From assembly GCA_021201475.1 (NCBI GenBank), contig JAJQEV010000059.1, forward strand, positions 10,906-74,905: a stretch of 64,000 nt of DNA, read 5' to 3'. Positions 13,394 to 23,152 of this stretch are shown piece by piece. The DNA comes from Clostridiales bacterium. Lineage in GTDB: Bacteria > Bacillota > Clostridia > Oscillospirales > Oscillospiraceae. The stretch's first letter is position 1, and every line of letters starts with the position of its first letter. The notes beneath the pieces were generated by a model. The model did not search any database. It was not told the origin of the DNA and worked only from the letters and a program-made list of their open reading frames with translations. Made by a program: the position numbers and the translations under genes.

Positions 13394-14587
13394 GTGGGAT
13401 GTAAACTGGATTATACGGATGTCTCCTTCCGGCAGGACGGCAGGCTAAAGCTGCTGATTATCGTGGGGACGCGGCCTGAAATCATCCGCCTGTCGGAGGT
13501 CATCCGCAAATGCAGGCGGTACTTTGACACCCTCCTGGCCCACACCGGGCAGAACTATGACTACAATCTCAACGGTGTCTTCTTTCGAGACCTGAAACTG
13601 GACGCGCCGGAGGTCTATATGGACGCGGTGGGGGAGGACCTGGGGGCCACCATTGGCAATATCATCAGCTGCTCCTACAAACTGATGGCGCAGGTCAGAC
13701 CGGACGCCTTGCTGATTCTGGGGGACACCAATTCCTGCCTGTCGGCTATCGCAGCGAAGCGCCTGCACATTCCCATCTTCCACATGGAGGCGGGAAACCG
13801 CTGCAAGGACGAATGTCTGCCGGAGGAAACGAACCGGCGCATCGTGGACATCATCTCCGACGTGAATCTGGCCTACTCGGAACAGGCCAGGCAGCACCTG
13901 CACGAGTGCGGCCTGCCCAGGGAGCGCACCTTTGTGACCGGCTCCCCCATGGCCGAGGTGCTGCGCCGCAGTCTACCGGAAATCGAGGGCAGCGATATTC
14001 ATGCCCGCGTGGGGTTGGAAAAGGGCAGGTATATCCTGCTCTCCGCCCACCGGGAGGAGAATCTTGACACAGAGAGGAATTTCCGCTCCCTGTTTACGGC
14101 AATCAACGCCCTGGCGGAGCGCTACGACCTGCCCATTTTGTACTCCTGTCATCCCCGTGCGCGGAAACGGCTGGAGGCCAGCGGCTTTACGCTGGATCGG
14201 CGGGTAATGCCCCATGAGCCGCTGGGCTTCCATGACTATAACTGCCTGCAAATGCACGCCTTCGCCGTGGTGTCAGACAGCGGGACGCTGCCGGAGGAGG
14301 CCAGCTTCTTCGCGTCCATCGGGCGGCCCTTTCCGGCGGTCTGTATCCGCACCTCCACAGAGCGGCCCGAGGCCATGGAGCGGGGCTGCTTCGTGCTGGC
14401 AGGCATTGAGACGGCGTCACTGCTCCAGGGGGTGGAAACGGCGGTGCATCTGCACAGGGACGGCGCGTATGGAACGCCTGTGCCGGACTACCAGGCGGAA
14501 TCCGTGTCCACCAGGGTGGTGAAAATCATCCAGTCCTACACCGCCATCGTCGACCGTCTGGTCTGGCGGAAGGAGCAGCCCAGATGA
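13394..14587 (+). CDS. capG: CapG, UDP-N-acetylglucosamine 2-epimerase family
   Basis: 397 residues from a GTG immediately after the capF stop, with GGAGGTGGAG upstream. Family motifs: VGTRPEIIRLSEV, GDTNSCLSA, HMEAGNRC, LSAHREEN and SDSGTLPEEAS. WecB-like enzymes of this subgroup (CapG/FnlC) make UDP-L-FucNAc from the CapF product by C2 epimerisation. The pair with capF points to L-FucNAc in the capsule or exopolysaccharide. Confidence 0.9.
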   Translation: MGCKLDYTDVSFRQDGRLKLLIIVGTRPEIIRLSEVIRKCRRYFDTLLAHTGQNYDYNLNGVFFRDLKLDAPEVYMDAVGEDLGATIGNIISCSYKLMAQVRPDALLILGDTNSCLSAIAAKRLHIPIFHMEAGNRCKDECLPEETNRRIVDIISDVNLAYSEQARQHLHECGLPRERTFVTGSPMAEVLRRSLPEIEGSDIHARVGLEKGRYILLSAHREENLDTERNFRSLFTAINALAERYDLPILYSCHPRARKRLEASGFTLDRRVMPHEPLGFHDYNCLQMHAFAVVSDSGTLPEEASFFASIGRPFPAVCIRTSTERPEAMERGCFVLAGIETASLLQGVETAVHLHRDGAYGTPVPDYQAESVSTRVVKIIQSYTAIVDRLVWRKEQPR

Positions 14588-15363
14588 ATGCTGCACAGCC
14601 GGAGGGGAGGAGCGAAATGGAAGCAATGGATGCAGCACCGGCAAGGTGTATTACAATCAGGGACTTTTGGAGCGTCTTTGTCCGCCATTTATGGACGATC
14701 GTTCTGGCCGCGCCCCTGGCGATGGGGCTAACGTTTGCGGCTGTGCAGTTGGCCCTTCCGCCGCTGTACGCCTCAACAGCGACGCTGTACATCCTGTACC
14801 AAAATGAGGAGGACGGCGCGGTCAATACGGCCTCAGATTTCTCACTGGCGCTGAATGTGGTCAATGACTGCACCTATCTGCTCAAGAGCCACGCGGTTTT
14901 AGACGAGGTCATCGACGCATTACAGCTGACGGTAGACTATGAGGAGTTGTATGACCGCATTTCCACCGCAAACCCGGAGGACACCCGAATTTTAGAGGTG
15001 GCAGTTCAGGCGGAAACGCCAGAGCTTGCAAAGGAAATCGTGGATGTGCTGTGTGAAATTGGTCAGGATAAAATTACGGATGCTATGGGCTTTCAGCAGG
15101 TGCATTTTTTTGAAACGGGGACGCTGGACAGCGAGCCGAGCAATCGGTTCAGCGCCGTGTCCTATCTGCTGATCGGCATGATTGCCTCGGTGCTGGTCTA
15201 CTCCGCCTTCCTGATTGCGTTCCTGCTGAATGACAGGATGGACACGGCGGAGGACATTCAGCAATATCTGGGGCTGAACGTCCTGGGCGAGATACCCAAC
15301 GCAGACAGGGCGGCGCGAGCAGTCAGCGGCTTTGGCCGCAAAAGGGGGGACCAGAGGAGATGA
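14584..15363 (+). CDS. Wzz/CapA-type polysaccharide chain-length modulator
   Basis: 259 residues. Two membrane helices (about 40-62 and 193-215) flank an extracellular domain; the second is followed by the short cytosolic tail that in Gram-positives activates the partner tyrosine kinase. Two starts are possible: ATG at 14584, overlapping the capG stop, or ATG at 14617 preceded by GGGGAGGAG. It ends four bases into the kinase gene. The two together usually control polymer length and export. Confidence 0.85.
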   Translation: MNAAQPEGRSEMEAMDAAPARCITIRDFWSVFVRHLWTIVLAAPLAMGLTFAAVQLALPPLYASTATLYILYQNEEDGAVNTASDFSLALNVVNDCTYLLKSHAVLDEVIDALQLTVDYEELYDRISTANPEDTRILEVAVQAETPELAKEIVDVLCEIGQDKITDAMGFQQVHFFETGTLDSEPSNRFSAVSYLLIGMIASVLVYSAFLIAFLLNDRMDTAEDIQQYLGLNVLGEIPNADRAARAVSGFGRKRGDQRR

Positions 15364-15998
15364 ACTGTGTCACGCTGACGCTGCCGGAACGGGACAGCGC
15401 CCTTCTCCGGACGGCGTATCAGACTCTTTGTGTCAACCTGCTGTTCTCCTGTCAGGAGCGGACTGTGATTGCCGTCACAAGCTGTGAGAAGGGGGAAGGG
15501 AAGACCACCGTTTCCCTCAACATCGCAAGGTACCTGGCAGAGCTGGGGAAAACGGCGCTTGTCCTTGACGCTGACCTGAGAAGCTCTGTAATGGCGGAGA
15601 GAAATGCCGCACTGAATGCAGCAGCGGGGCTGACTGAGGTCCTGACCGGGCAGCGTTCCTTCGACGACTGCCTGTATACAACGCAGCATCAGAAGATGCT
15701 TCTCCTGTTTGCAGGAGTCTGCCCGTCCAACCCGTTGGAGCTTCTGAACGGGAGCCGGTTTCGTACGCTGCTGGATGAGCTGCGGAAGCAGTATGACTTT
15801 GTCCTGGTCGATACGCCGCCGCTGGGAGCATTCGTCGATGCGGCAGTGGTTGCCGCCCAGTGCGACGGCGCAATTTTGGTGATAGGGGACAGGTCTGCAC
15901 GACGCGAGCGGGCGCAGGCCGTTGCGGCGCAGCTGAAAAAGCGCGGCGAACTCTTTGGCGTTGTCCGGAATCATACCGGAAAAAGGCGAACAGATTGA
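15360..15998 (+). CDS. BY-kinase-like capsular ATPase lacking the tyrosine tail
   Basis: 212 residues. Walker A CEKGEGKTT (about 42-50), Walker A' LVLDADLR and Walker B FVLVDTPP are all present, as in CpsD/YwqD bacterial tyrosine kinases. The protein ends GVVRNHTGKRRTD with no tyrosines after Walker B, so the usual autophosphorylated Tyr cluster is missing. It may be inactive in phosphate relay, regulated in another way, or truncated. The overlap with the Wzz-like gene fixes its partner. Confidence 0.8.
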   Translation: MNCVTLTLPERDSALLRTAYQTLCVNLLFSCQERTVIAVTSCEKGEGKTTVSLNIARYLAELGKTALVLDADLRSSVMAERNAALNAAAGLTEVLTGQRSFDDCLYTTQHQKMLLLFAGVCPSNPLELLNGSRFRTLLDELRKQYDFVLVDTPPLGAFVDAAVVAAQCDGAILVIGDRSARRERAQAVAAQLKKRGELFGVVRNHTGKRRTD

Positions 15999-16072
15999 GC
16001 AAAGCGGAATGCAGGCGTAGGGGTGGCTGCATACGCTGCCCCTTTGGAAGATTCTGTCACCGTGCAGGCATC

Positions 16073-16101
16073 TTTACAAGTCCGCGCAAAAATGGTATGA
16101 T
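16073..16101 (+). promoter_or_regulatory. Sigma-A promoter for the CYTH gene
   Basis: TTTACA, 17 bases, TATGAT, about 50 bases ahead of the start codon, in the 155-bp gap after the capsule operon. Confidence 0.6.
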
Positions 16102-16153
16102 TGCTGTGTAAATCAGAAACACCGCAACGCCCGGCATAAGGAGGACGCTTCGA

Positions 16154-16636
16154 ATGGAAATCGAACGCAAATTTTGGATAGACCAATTCCCTGATTTGCC
16201 CTGTAAGGTACACAAAAGGACAGAACAGGGCTACCTGAGCATTACGCCCTTCGAGGTGCGCATCCGCAAAAGTGAGGACTGCGCCACAGGACAGTGCACC
16301 TATCGCCTGACCATCAAGAGCCAGGGCGACCTGGCCCGACATGAGGTGGAGACTGCGCTGGAGGCACAGCAATACGAGGAGCTGAAGAGCCTGCTGGATC
16401 GGCCCATGATCTGCAAGGATTACCGGGCCTATGCTCTGGAGGACGGATATACGCTGGAATGTTCCATTGTGGATGGAGGCGTTTTCTCCTATGCGGAGGT
16501 GGAGTTTCCCTCCGAGGAGGCGGCGGCGTCCTGGCGGCCGCTGCCCTTCCTGGGCCGGGAGACCACCTATGAAACGGGCTTTAAGATGCACAACTATTGG
16601 CTTGACCGCACAGTCCCAGGAGGGAAATCAGAGTAA
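16154..16636 (+). CDS. CYTH-domain triphosphate tunnel metalloenzyme
   Basis: 160 residues. The diagnostic EIERKF opens the protein, and alternating charged strands follow (EVRIRK, YRLTIKSQGD, RHEVETAL, YAEVEFPSEEAA). This is the beta-barrel family that includes inorganic triphosphatases, thiamine triphosphatase and class IV adenylate cyclase. Single-domain bacterial members mostly hydrolyse tripolyphosphate; substrate cannot be read here. It is co-transcribed with the downstream lipoprotein gene, with the stop abutting the next start. Confidence 0.85.
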   Translation: MEIERKFWIDQFPDLPCKVHKRTEQGYLSITPFEVRIRKSEDCATGQCTYRLTIKSQGDLARHEVETALEAQQYEELKSLLDRPMICKDYRAYALEDGYTLECSIVDGGVFSYAEVEFPSEEAAASWRPLPFLGRETTYETGFKMHNYWLDRTVPGGKSE

Positions 16637-17716
16637 ATGAAACACAGCGCGAAGGGTATTTGCGTCCTGCTGGCCCTGTTGCTGGCCATGGGGCTGACGA
16701 GCTGCGGAGAGCAAACGGAGAGTACCCGCACCATCGCAGTGGTGACGGACGGCGGCTCCTTTCAGGACAACTCGTATAATCAGGCGGTTTACGAGGGCGT
16801 TCAGGCCTGGTGTGAAGAAGAAGGCTATGAGGTTGCCTGCTATGTGCCGGAGGGCAGCACTGCGGAGGATTTGTATGACAGCATGGATCAGGCCTATGAG
16901 GACGGCATTCGGGTACTCGTGGTGGCGGGCAGCAGCTTTGAGCAGCCGGTCTATGAGATTCAATCGGAACACAGCAGCCTTCAAATCCTGTTGCTGGACG
17001 GGGAGCCCCATGATATTGACTATAATTATGAGACGGCGGAGAATGTACACTGCCTCCTCTTTCAGGAGGAACAGGCAGGATTTCTGGCCGGTTATGCCGC
17101 TGTGGCGGAGGGGTACCGCCGCCTGGGCTTTGTGGGCGGTGTGCAGCTGACCTGGGTGATTCAGTACCTGTACGGCTTCCTGCAGGGGGCGGATCAGGCG
17201 GCCTATGAGCTGCGGCTGGAGGAAGGCGATGTGACGGTGCGCTATACCTATACGGACACCTTCGATGCCAGTGACAGCCTGGAAAGTACCTGCGAAAAAT
17301 GGTACAGCAAAGGGGTGGGCGTGATTTTCTCCGCCTGCGGCGACGGCCTTGAAAACGTGCTCAGCGCAGCGGCGGCCAGCGACAAAAAGGTGATTCTCTC
17401 CGACTTCTCCCGTCAGAGCGACCAAGTCTTTACCTCCGCCGTGAAGCGGTTTGACACGGCCATTGCGCTGGCTCTGGACAGCCTGGAGAAGAACGACTGG
17501 GAGTGGGGAACCTCGGCAGCAGGCCAAACCATTACAGTCGGCCTGGCGGAGGACTGCGTGGGTTTGGATGTGACGGAAGAAGACTGGCCCTTCACGGGCA
17601 TGAGCTATGACGACTATGCGCTGCTGGTTCAGGACATCGTTGACGGCTATATCGTCATCTCTGACAGCATCAGCGAGGTACCTTCCCTGCGGGTGGTTTC
17701 GGCCAGTAAAAGCTGA
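16637..17716 (+). CDS. BMP-family substrate-binding lipoprotein
   Basis: 359 residues. The signal peptide ends in the lipobox LTSC (Cys 23). The mature part matches the Bmp/PnrA/Med fold: TIAVVTDGGSFQDNSYNQAVYEG, VLVVAGSSF, QEEQAGFLAGYAA and the hinge VIFSACGDGLENVLSAA. Family members bind nucleosides for an ABC importer or act as sensors. No permease is adjacent, so it may serve a distant transporter. Ribosome site AGGAGGG. Confidence 0.85.
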   Translation: MKHSAKGICVLLALLLAMGLTSCGEQTESTRTIAVVTDGGSFQDNSYNQAVYEGVQAWCEEEGYEVACYVPEGSTAEDLYDSMDQAYEDGIRVLVVAGSSFEQPVYEIQSEHSSLQILLLDGEPHDIDYNYETAENVHCLLFQEEQAGFLAGYAAVAEGYRRLGFVGGVQLTWVIQYLYGFLQGADQAAYELRLEEGDVTVRYTYTDTFDASDSLESTCEKWYSKGVGVIFSACGDGLENVLSAAAASDKKVILSDFSRQSDQVFTSAVKRFDTAIALALDSLEKNDWEWGTSAAGQTITVGLAEDCVGLDVTEEDWPFTGMSYDDYALLVQDIVDGYIVISDSISEVPSLRVVSASKS

Positions 17717-17734
17717 TGAGAAAATGTGAAAAGA

Positions 17735-17763
17735 GCAGCCACTTTACAGTGGCTGCCCTTTTT
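17735..17763. terminator. Bidirectional terminator
   Basis: GCAGCCACT-TTAC-AGTGGCTGC then CCTTTTT on the plus strand; A-rich sequence on the other side lets it also end the converging pot operon. Confidence 0.85.
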
Positions 17764-17785
17764 ATGCAGCAAATGAGATCCGTCG

Positions 17786-18838
17786 TCAGGACGCCTTCAG
17801 GCGCAACCACTCCGAATCGTACAAATCCAGAATGTCCTGGGGCAGATTGGTGTATACCTCTGTCAGGCTCATAACGTCCTGGGCGGGGTAGGCGATGTCG
17901 TTGTTTTTCAGCTCGTCCGACAGCAGCTCCTTGGCGGTGCTCTCCGGCGTGGAGTAGTAGATATACTCCGCATTTGCGGCGGAGGATTCCGGATCGCACA
18001 TGAAGTTGATGAAGGCCAGGGCGTTCTCCACATTGTCTGCATCCTTAGGGATGCACATGGCGTCCACATAGTAATTGGTGCCCTCCTCCGGGATGAAGAA
18101 GGACAGGTCAGGATTTTCCTCCATCATGGTGATGGCGTCCCCGGCGTAGTAGGGGCCGACAGCTGCCTCTCCGGCCTCCATTTTGTCAAAAATCTGGTCC
18201 ATCACATAGGCTTGCACAAGAGGCTTCTGCTCAATCAGCTTGTCCACAGCCTCCACGATTTCATCCTCGTTGGTGGTGTTGTAGGAGTAGCCCAGCAGTT
18301 TCAGAGCGATGCCGATAGCATCCCTGCTGTTGTCAAACATCAGGATTTCCCCGGACAAATCCTCGTCCCACAAAATGTCCCAGCTGGTGGGCTCATAGTC
18401 CACCATGGTGGTGTTGTAGACAACGCCCACGACACCCCACATATAGGGCACAGAATAGGCGTTGTCCGGGTCGTACTCCAAGTCCTTGTAGTCCTCGTCG
18501 ATATACTCATAATTGGGAATCTGGTCAAAGTCCAACTCCAGCAGCATATCCTCCTCGATCATGCGGGAGATCATATAGTCGGAGGGGATGATGACGTCGT
18601 AGCCGCCGGAGCCGTTTTTCAGGGTGGCGTACAGGGACTCATTGTCCGAATAGGTGGAATAGTTGACCTTGATGCCGGTCTCCTCTTCAAACTGATCCAG
18701 CAAATCCTCGTCGAGGTATTCACCCCAGTTGTAGACGTTGACCTCGCCGTTGCTCTCGGTGCCTGCGCTGCCGCAGGCGGTCAGCGGCAGGCACAGCGCC
18801 AGGGCCGTGCCAAAGGCAATCAGTTGCTTTTTGTTCAT
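17786..18838 (-). CDS. potD: PotD, spermidine/putrescine-binding lipoprotein
   Basis: 350 residues. Lipobox LTAC (Cys 22). The mature protein begins VNVYNWGEYLDEDLLDQFEEE, the typical polyamine-binding PotD/PotF opening, and contains YDVIIPSDYMISRM and MWGVVGVVYNT. It captures polyamines outside the cell and delivers them to PotB-PotC. It is last in the potABCD operon. Confidence 0.95.
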   Translation of the reverse strand: MNKKQLIAFGTALALCLPLTACGSAGTESNGEVNVYNWGEYLDEDLLDQFEEETGIKVNYSTYSDNESLYATLKNGSGGYDVIIPSDYMISRMIEEDMLLELDFDQIPNYEYIDEDYKDLEYDPDNAYSVPYMWGVVGVVYNTTMVDYEPTSWDILWDEDLSGEILMFDNSRDAIGIALKLLGYSYNTTNEDEIVEAVDKLIEQKPLVQAYVMDQIFDKMEAGEAAVGPYYAGDAITMMEENPDLSFFIPEEGTNYYVDAMCIPKDADNVENALAFINFMCDPESSAANAEYIYYSTPESTAKELLSDELKNNDIAYPAQDVMSLTEVYTNLPQDILDLYDSEWLRLKAS

Positions 18839-18873
18839 GGAAGTGCCCTCCTTTTGTTCTCTCTTGGTTTTCG

Positions 18874-19731
18874 TTAATTCTTCTGCCGCAGCTCGGCTTC
18901 CCGTCTGGCGGCTGCCCGCTCCTGTTGGGCAGAGCGGATGTTCACCACAGCCAGCAGGCTCAGCACAACTGCAAACATCAGTGTGGACAGCGCGTTGATT
19001 TCCGGGCTGATGCGCTTGCGGGTCATGGAATAAATCTCCATGGCCAGGGTGGAGGTGTTGGAACCTGCGGTGAAATAGGAAATCACAAAATCGTCAACGC
19101 TCATGGTAAAGGCCATGATGGCCCCATTCACCACGCCGGGCTGAATCTCCGGCAGCACCACCTTGGTAAACGCCTGCCAGGGGGTGGCCCCCAAGTCCAG
19201 GGCCGCCTCCTCAATGTTGGGGTCGCACTGCCGCAGCTTGGGCATGACCGACAGGATGACATAGGGGATGTCAAAGGTAATGTGGGCCAGCAGCAGGGTG
19301 CCGAAGCCCATTTTCAGCTCTGTGCCGGTCACGCTGCCAAGCGTACTGTTGAATACGCCGATGGCAAAGACGAACAGCAGCATCAAGCTGACGCCGGTAA
19401 TGATGTCCGCATTGGTCATAGGGATGTTGTTCACGGCCATGCAAACAGAGCGGGGACGCTTCTTCATATTGAAGAAGCCGATGGCCGCCATCGTTCCCAG
19501 CACCGTGGAAACAATCATGGCCAGGACGGAGACCTCCAGCGTCGTAATCAGGGCGCTTAGAATCCGGCTGTCCTCAAATAAATCCCGGTACCACTCCAGG
19601 GAGAAGCCCGTCCAAACCGTCCGGCTTTTCGAGGAGTTAAAGGAGAATACGATCAGCACCACAATGGGCGCGTACAGGAATACCGCCGTCAGTAGCAGGG
19701 CCAGACGGGAAACTACACCATTCTTTTTCAA
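18874..19731 (-). CDS. potC: PotC, spermidine/putrescine ABC permease
   Basis: 285 residues with six predicted membrane helices. The EAA loop is EEAALDLGATPWQAFTKVVLP, the contact for the ATPase. It overlaps the potB stop by four bases. It pairs with PotB to form the channel. Confidence 0.95.
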   Translation of the reverse strand: MKKNGVVSRLALLLTAVFLYAPIVVLIVFSFNSSKSRTVWTGFSLEWYRDLFEDSRILSALITTLEVSVLAMIVSTVLGTMAAIGFFNMKKRPRSVCMAVNNIPMTNADIITGVSLMLLFVFAIGVFNSTLGSVTGTELKMGFGTLLLAHITFDIPYVILSVMPKLRQCDPNIEEAALDLGATPWQAFTKVVLPEIQPGVVNGAIMAFTMSVDDFVISYFTAGSNTSTLAMEIYSMTRKRISPEINALSTLMFAVVLSLLAVVNIRSAQQERAAARREAELRQKN

Positions 19732-20573
19732 TAGATTGCCGTCTCCTCTCCCTCACCGAAGTGGTTCATAATTGCCATCATCACCAGGACGATTACCATC
19801 ATCACAAGGCTGATGGCGGAGCCGAGGTACGGGTTGTAGGCGCTGCCGTAGAACTGGGTCTGAATCAGGTCGCCCAGCAGCAGCGTCATGCCTCCGCCAA
19901 GCAGGGAGGAGATGGCAAAGGTGGATACGGACGGGATAAACACCATGGTAATGCCGGACAGCACCCCGGGCAGGCTCAGCGGAAAAATGACTCGGCCGAA
20001 GGTCTGGACGCCGTTGGCCCCCAAATCCTCCGCAGCCTCCACCACGCTGGGATCGATTTTTTCGATGACAGTGGTGATGGGCATAATCATAAAGGGCAGA
20101 TAGTTGTATACCATGCCCAGCACAACGGCTCCGGGGGTGTTTATCATGTGAAAATATTCTATCTCTGTGCCGAATATCCCGTTAATCAGGGTGAAGAAAC
20201 CGATATTTTGCAGGAAGGTGTTGATGATGCCTGTGTTCTCCAGCAGGCTCATCCAGGCGTAGGTTCGCAGCAGGAAGTTCATCCACATAGGCAGCATAAT
20301 CAGCACCATGGCGATGCGCCGGACGTTGGCACTTTCCCGGGAAATCCAGTAGGCCACTGGATAGCCAATCAGGAGGCAAATCAGGGTGGCGATCAGCGCC
20401 AGCCGGAAGGAGGTGAGGAACACAGGCCAATACTGGGTCATGGTTTGGAAGTTTTCCACAGAAAAGCCGCCGTCACGGGTGGTAAAGGCATAGCCCACCA
20501 CCAAAAGCAGCGGAACGATGACGAAAATCGCCATCCAAACCACATAGGGTATGGCGAGGAGCTTCTTTTTCAT
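19728..20573 (-). CDS. potB: PotB, spermidine/putrescine ABC permease
   Basis: 281 residues, six predicted helices, EAA loop EAAEDLGANGVQTFGRVIFP. The start is eleven bases after the potA stop. The order A-B-C-D and spacing are those of the classical polyamine operon. Confidence 0.95.
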   Translation of the reverse strand: MKKKLLAIPYVVWMAIFVIVPLLLVVGYAFTTRDGGFSVENFQTMTQYWPVFLTSFRLALIATLICLLIGYPVAYWISRESANVRRIAMVLIMLPMWMNFLLRTYAWMSLLENTGIINTFLQNIGFFTLINGIFGTEIEYFHMINTPGAVVLGMVYNYLPFMIMPITTVIEKIDPSVVEAAEDLGANGVQTFGRVIFPLSLPGVLSGITMVFIPSVSTFAISSLLGGGMTLLLGDLIQTQFYGSAYNPYLGSAISLVMMVIVLVMMAIMNHFGEGEETAIY

Positions 20574-20584
20574 CTGCCCTCACC

Positions 20585-21625
20585 TCAATTCTTATGCATG
20601 ACCTGGATGTTCTCCGGTTCCACGGACAGGCCCAGCCGGGTGCCTACGGCGTAGGCGTGGGTGTTCTGTACCTTCCATGCATAGCCGTCCGCCACCCGTA
20701 TCATCATCTCGTAGTAAATGCCCTTAAAGACAATGTTTTCCACCGTTCCGGAGATTTGGCCATCTGTCGGGCCGGAAATGAGCAAATCCTCAGGGCGTAC
20801 CACCACGTCCACCCGTTCCCGCCGGGCGAAGCCGCGGTCCACGCAGTCAAAGGTACGACCGCTGAAGGTGACCTTATAGTCCTCCTCCATAATAGCGTCT
20901 ACAATATTGCTCTCACCGATAAAGTTCGCCACAAAGGCGTTCTTCGGTTCGTTGTAAATGTCCAATGGGGTACCGATTTGCTGAATCCTTCCTTCGTTCA
21001 TAACAACGATGGTGTCGCTCATGGTCAGGGCCTCTTCCTGGTCATGGGTCACATAGATGAAGGTGATGCCCACCTGCTGCTGAATTTTTTTCAGCTCCGT
21101 CTGCATCTCCTTACGCAGCTTCAAATCCAGGGCACCCAGCGGTTCGTCCAGCAGAAGCACCTTGGGCCGATTGACGATAGCCCGGGCGATGGCCACCCGC
21201 TGCTGCTGTCCGCCGGACAGGGAAGTGGTACTTCGCTTTTCAAAGCCGGAAAGGTTCACCATAGACAGCGCTTCCTTCACCCGCTGGCGAACCTCCGCCT
21301 CCGGGGTCTTGGAGATGCGCAGGCCAAAGGCCACATTCTCATAGATGTTCATATGCGTGAAAAGCGCATATTTTTGAAACACCGTATTGATCTGCCTTTT
21401 ATAGGGCGGCAGGTCATTGATCCGGTTGCCGTCAAACAGGACGTCGCCGCTGGTAGGCGTCTGAAAGCCGCCAATAATGCGCAGCGTGGTAGTTTTCCCG
21501 CAGCCGGATGGACCCAAAAGAGTCAAAAATTCCGCATCGTTGATATACAAATTGATACGATCAAGCACGAGATCTTCATCAAAAACCATGGAAATCTCGT
21601 TCAGCCGAATCAGTTCCTTGGACAT
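20585..21625 (-). CDS. potA: PotA, spermidine/putrescine ABC transporter ATPase
   Basis: 346 residues. Walker [10 protein letters not shown] (38-46), signature LSGGQQQR, Walker [13 protein letters not shown], and a C-terminal TOBE domain (about 280-346). It powers polyamine import through PotBC. Ribosome site GGGGGAGG. First gene of the operon, with a good promoter upstream. Confidence 0.95.
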   Translation of the reverse strand: MSKELIRLNEISMVFDEDLVLDRINLYINDAEFLTLLGPSGCGKTTTLRIIGGFQTPTSGDVLFDGNRINDLPPYKRQINTVFQKYALFTHMNIYENVAFGLRISKTPEAEVRQRVKEALSMVNLSGFEKRSTTSLSGGQQQRVAIARAIVNRPKVLLLDEPLGALDLKLRKEMQTELKKIQQQVGITFIYVTHDQEEALTMSDTIVVMNEGRIQQIGTPLDIYNEPKNAFVANFIGESNIVDAIMEEDYKVTFSGRTFDCVDRGFARRERVDVVVRPEDLLISGPTDGQISGTVENIVFKGIYYEMMIRVADGYAWKVQNTHAYAVGTRLGLSVEPENIQVMHKN

Positions 21626-21691
21626 TTATCCTCCCCCTCAATGTGAGTCATTATTCACTCGCACCTCTCTCAAAGGCGCAAGACTACGTTG

Positions 21692-21720
21692 ATTATACCG
21701 TTTTGGCACCCAAAACACAA
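21692..21720 (-). promoter_or_regulatory. Promoter of potABCD with palindrome in the spacer
   Basis: On the minus strand TTGTGT, 17 bases, TATAAT. The spacer contains TTTTGG-GTG-CCAAAA, a perfect 6-bp palindrome placed where a repressor would block RNA polymerase. Confidence 0.6.
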
Positions 21721-21821
21721 TGTTCCGGTAAAATTTTTTGTTGTGACAGTTGACGATTTTCCATCATCGATTTCTTTTGAACTTTGTTAGACTTGGCAGA
21801 TAATGCTCCACAATGGCAGAA

Positions 21822-21863
21822 AAAGCGTCCCCCTTCGACGCGGAAAGGGAACGCTTTTTGCTT
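21822..21863. terminator. Terminator of serA
   Basis: AAAAAGCGT and ACGCTTTTT form an outer stem with a CCCTT/AAGGG inner stem; T-runs occur on both strands, so it can work both ways. Confidence 0.75.
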
Positions 21864-21885
21864 CATTGCCAGCGGAATGGGGTGC

Positions 21886-23049
21886 TTACAGCACCCGCAC
21901 ACGAATCACATTGGGAATCTGCATAATTTTCTCCACAACGCTGTCACCCACCTTGGTGTCCAAATCGACAATGGTGTAGGCCATGTCCTTGCGGGAGCGG
22001 TTGATCATGTTCTCGATATTCATTTGGGTGGCGGAGAATAGGTTCAGGATAGAGTTCAACATTGTGGGGACGTTTTTATGAATCACGCAGACCCGGCACC
22101 GGCCAGACCGCGGCATGGAGACCTGGGGCATATTCACCGCATTGGTGATATTGCCGTTCTCCAGATAGTCGCTGAGTTCCTGGGCGGCCATGACCGCGCA
22201 GTTGTTCTCACTCTCCGGCGTGGAAGCCGCCAGATGGGGGGTGCCGATGACGTTCTTCACGCCCACCAGCTCGTTGTCCGGGAAGTCTGTCACATAGGAG
22301 GCCACATGGCCGGACTCCAGCCCCTGAATCAGCGCTTCATTGTTCACCAGGCCACCCCGGGCCAGGTTGATAATGCGGACGCCGCCCTTCATTTTGGAGA
22401 TGGCCTCGGCATCGATGGTGTTGGCCGTCTCCTTGTTATAGGGGATATGAATGGTGATATAGTCGGAGCTGCGGAGCAGTACGTCTAAATCCGTAATATG
22501 CTTCACATGAATATCCAGCCCCAGGGCCGCGTCAACGGACAGGAACGGGTCATAGCCCAGCACGTCCATGCCCAGGGCGATGGCCATGTTTGCCACCTTT
22601 GCGCCGATGGCCCCCAGGCCGATGATGCCCAGGGATTTCCCGGCCAGTTCAGGCCCGGCAAAGGCGGATTTGCCCTTTTCCACAACTGTGGTCACGTCGA
22701 TTCCGGCGGCCACCTGATCCTTTACCCACTGGATGCCGCCCACCAGGTCACGGGAACTGAGCAGCAGGGAGGCCAGCACCTGCTCCTTGACCGCGTTGGC
22801 GTTGGCGCCGGGGGTGTTGAACACCACGATGCCCTCCTTGCAGCAGCGGTCGATGGGAATGTTATTGGTGCCCGCACCGGCCCGGGCAATGGCCAGCAGT
22901 TCCTTTGGGAAGGCCACATCGTGCAGCTTTGCGCTGCGAACGATGATGCCATCGTACTTGTCGAAGTCATCGGCGACCTGATAGCGGTTCTTGTCCAGAC
23001 GGTTCAGGCCCACCGCTGCAATTTTGTTCATGGTTTGGATGCGATACAT
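21886..23049 (-). CDS. serA: D-3-phosphoglycerate dehydrogenase
   Basis: 387 residues. The NAD motif GLGAIG is at 144-149. NLARGGLVNNEAL and GTPHLAASTPE carry the catalytic Arg, Glu/His region of D-2-hydroxyacid dehydrogenases. A C-terminal ACT domain (about 318-387) suggests serine feedback control. It oxidises 3-phosphoglycerate in the first step of serine synthesis. Length fits the short clostridial form without the intervening ASB domain. Ribosome site GAAAGGGG; single-gene unit with its own promoter and terminator. Confidence 0.92.
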   Translation of the reverse strand: MYRIQTMNKIAAVGLNRLDKNRYQVADDFDKYDGIIVRSAKLHDVAFPKELLAIARAGAGTNNIPIDRCCKEGIVVFNTPGANANAVKEQVLASLLLSSRDLVGGIQWVKDQVAAGIDVTTVVEKGKSAFAGPELAGKSLGIIGLGAIGAKVANMAIALGMDVLGYDPFLSVDAALGLDIHVKHITDLDVLLRSSDYITIHIPYNKETANTIDAEAISKMKGGVRIINLARGGLVNNEALIQGLESGHVASYVTDFPDNELVGVKNVIGTPHLAASTPESENNCAVMAAQELSDYLENGNITNAVNMPQVSMPRSGRCRVCVIHKNVPTMLNSILNLFSATQMNIENMINRSRKDMAYTIVDLDTKVGDSVVEKIMQIPNVIRVRVL

Positions 23050-23152
23050 TTTTAGGATACCCCTTTCAAAATTACGGCTTCAATCTCGCCGCGCATTTCC
23101 TGCCGGTGCCGGAACGCTTCAATCTCACGCCCCCGCTCAGTCCAGCCACTCT

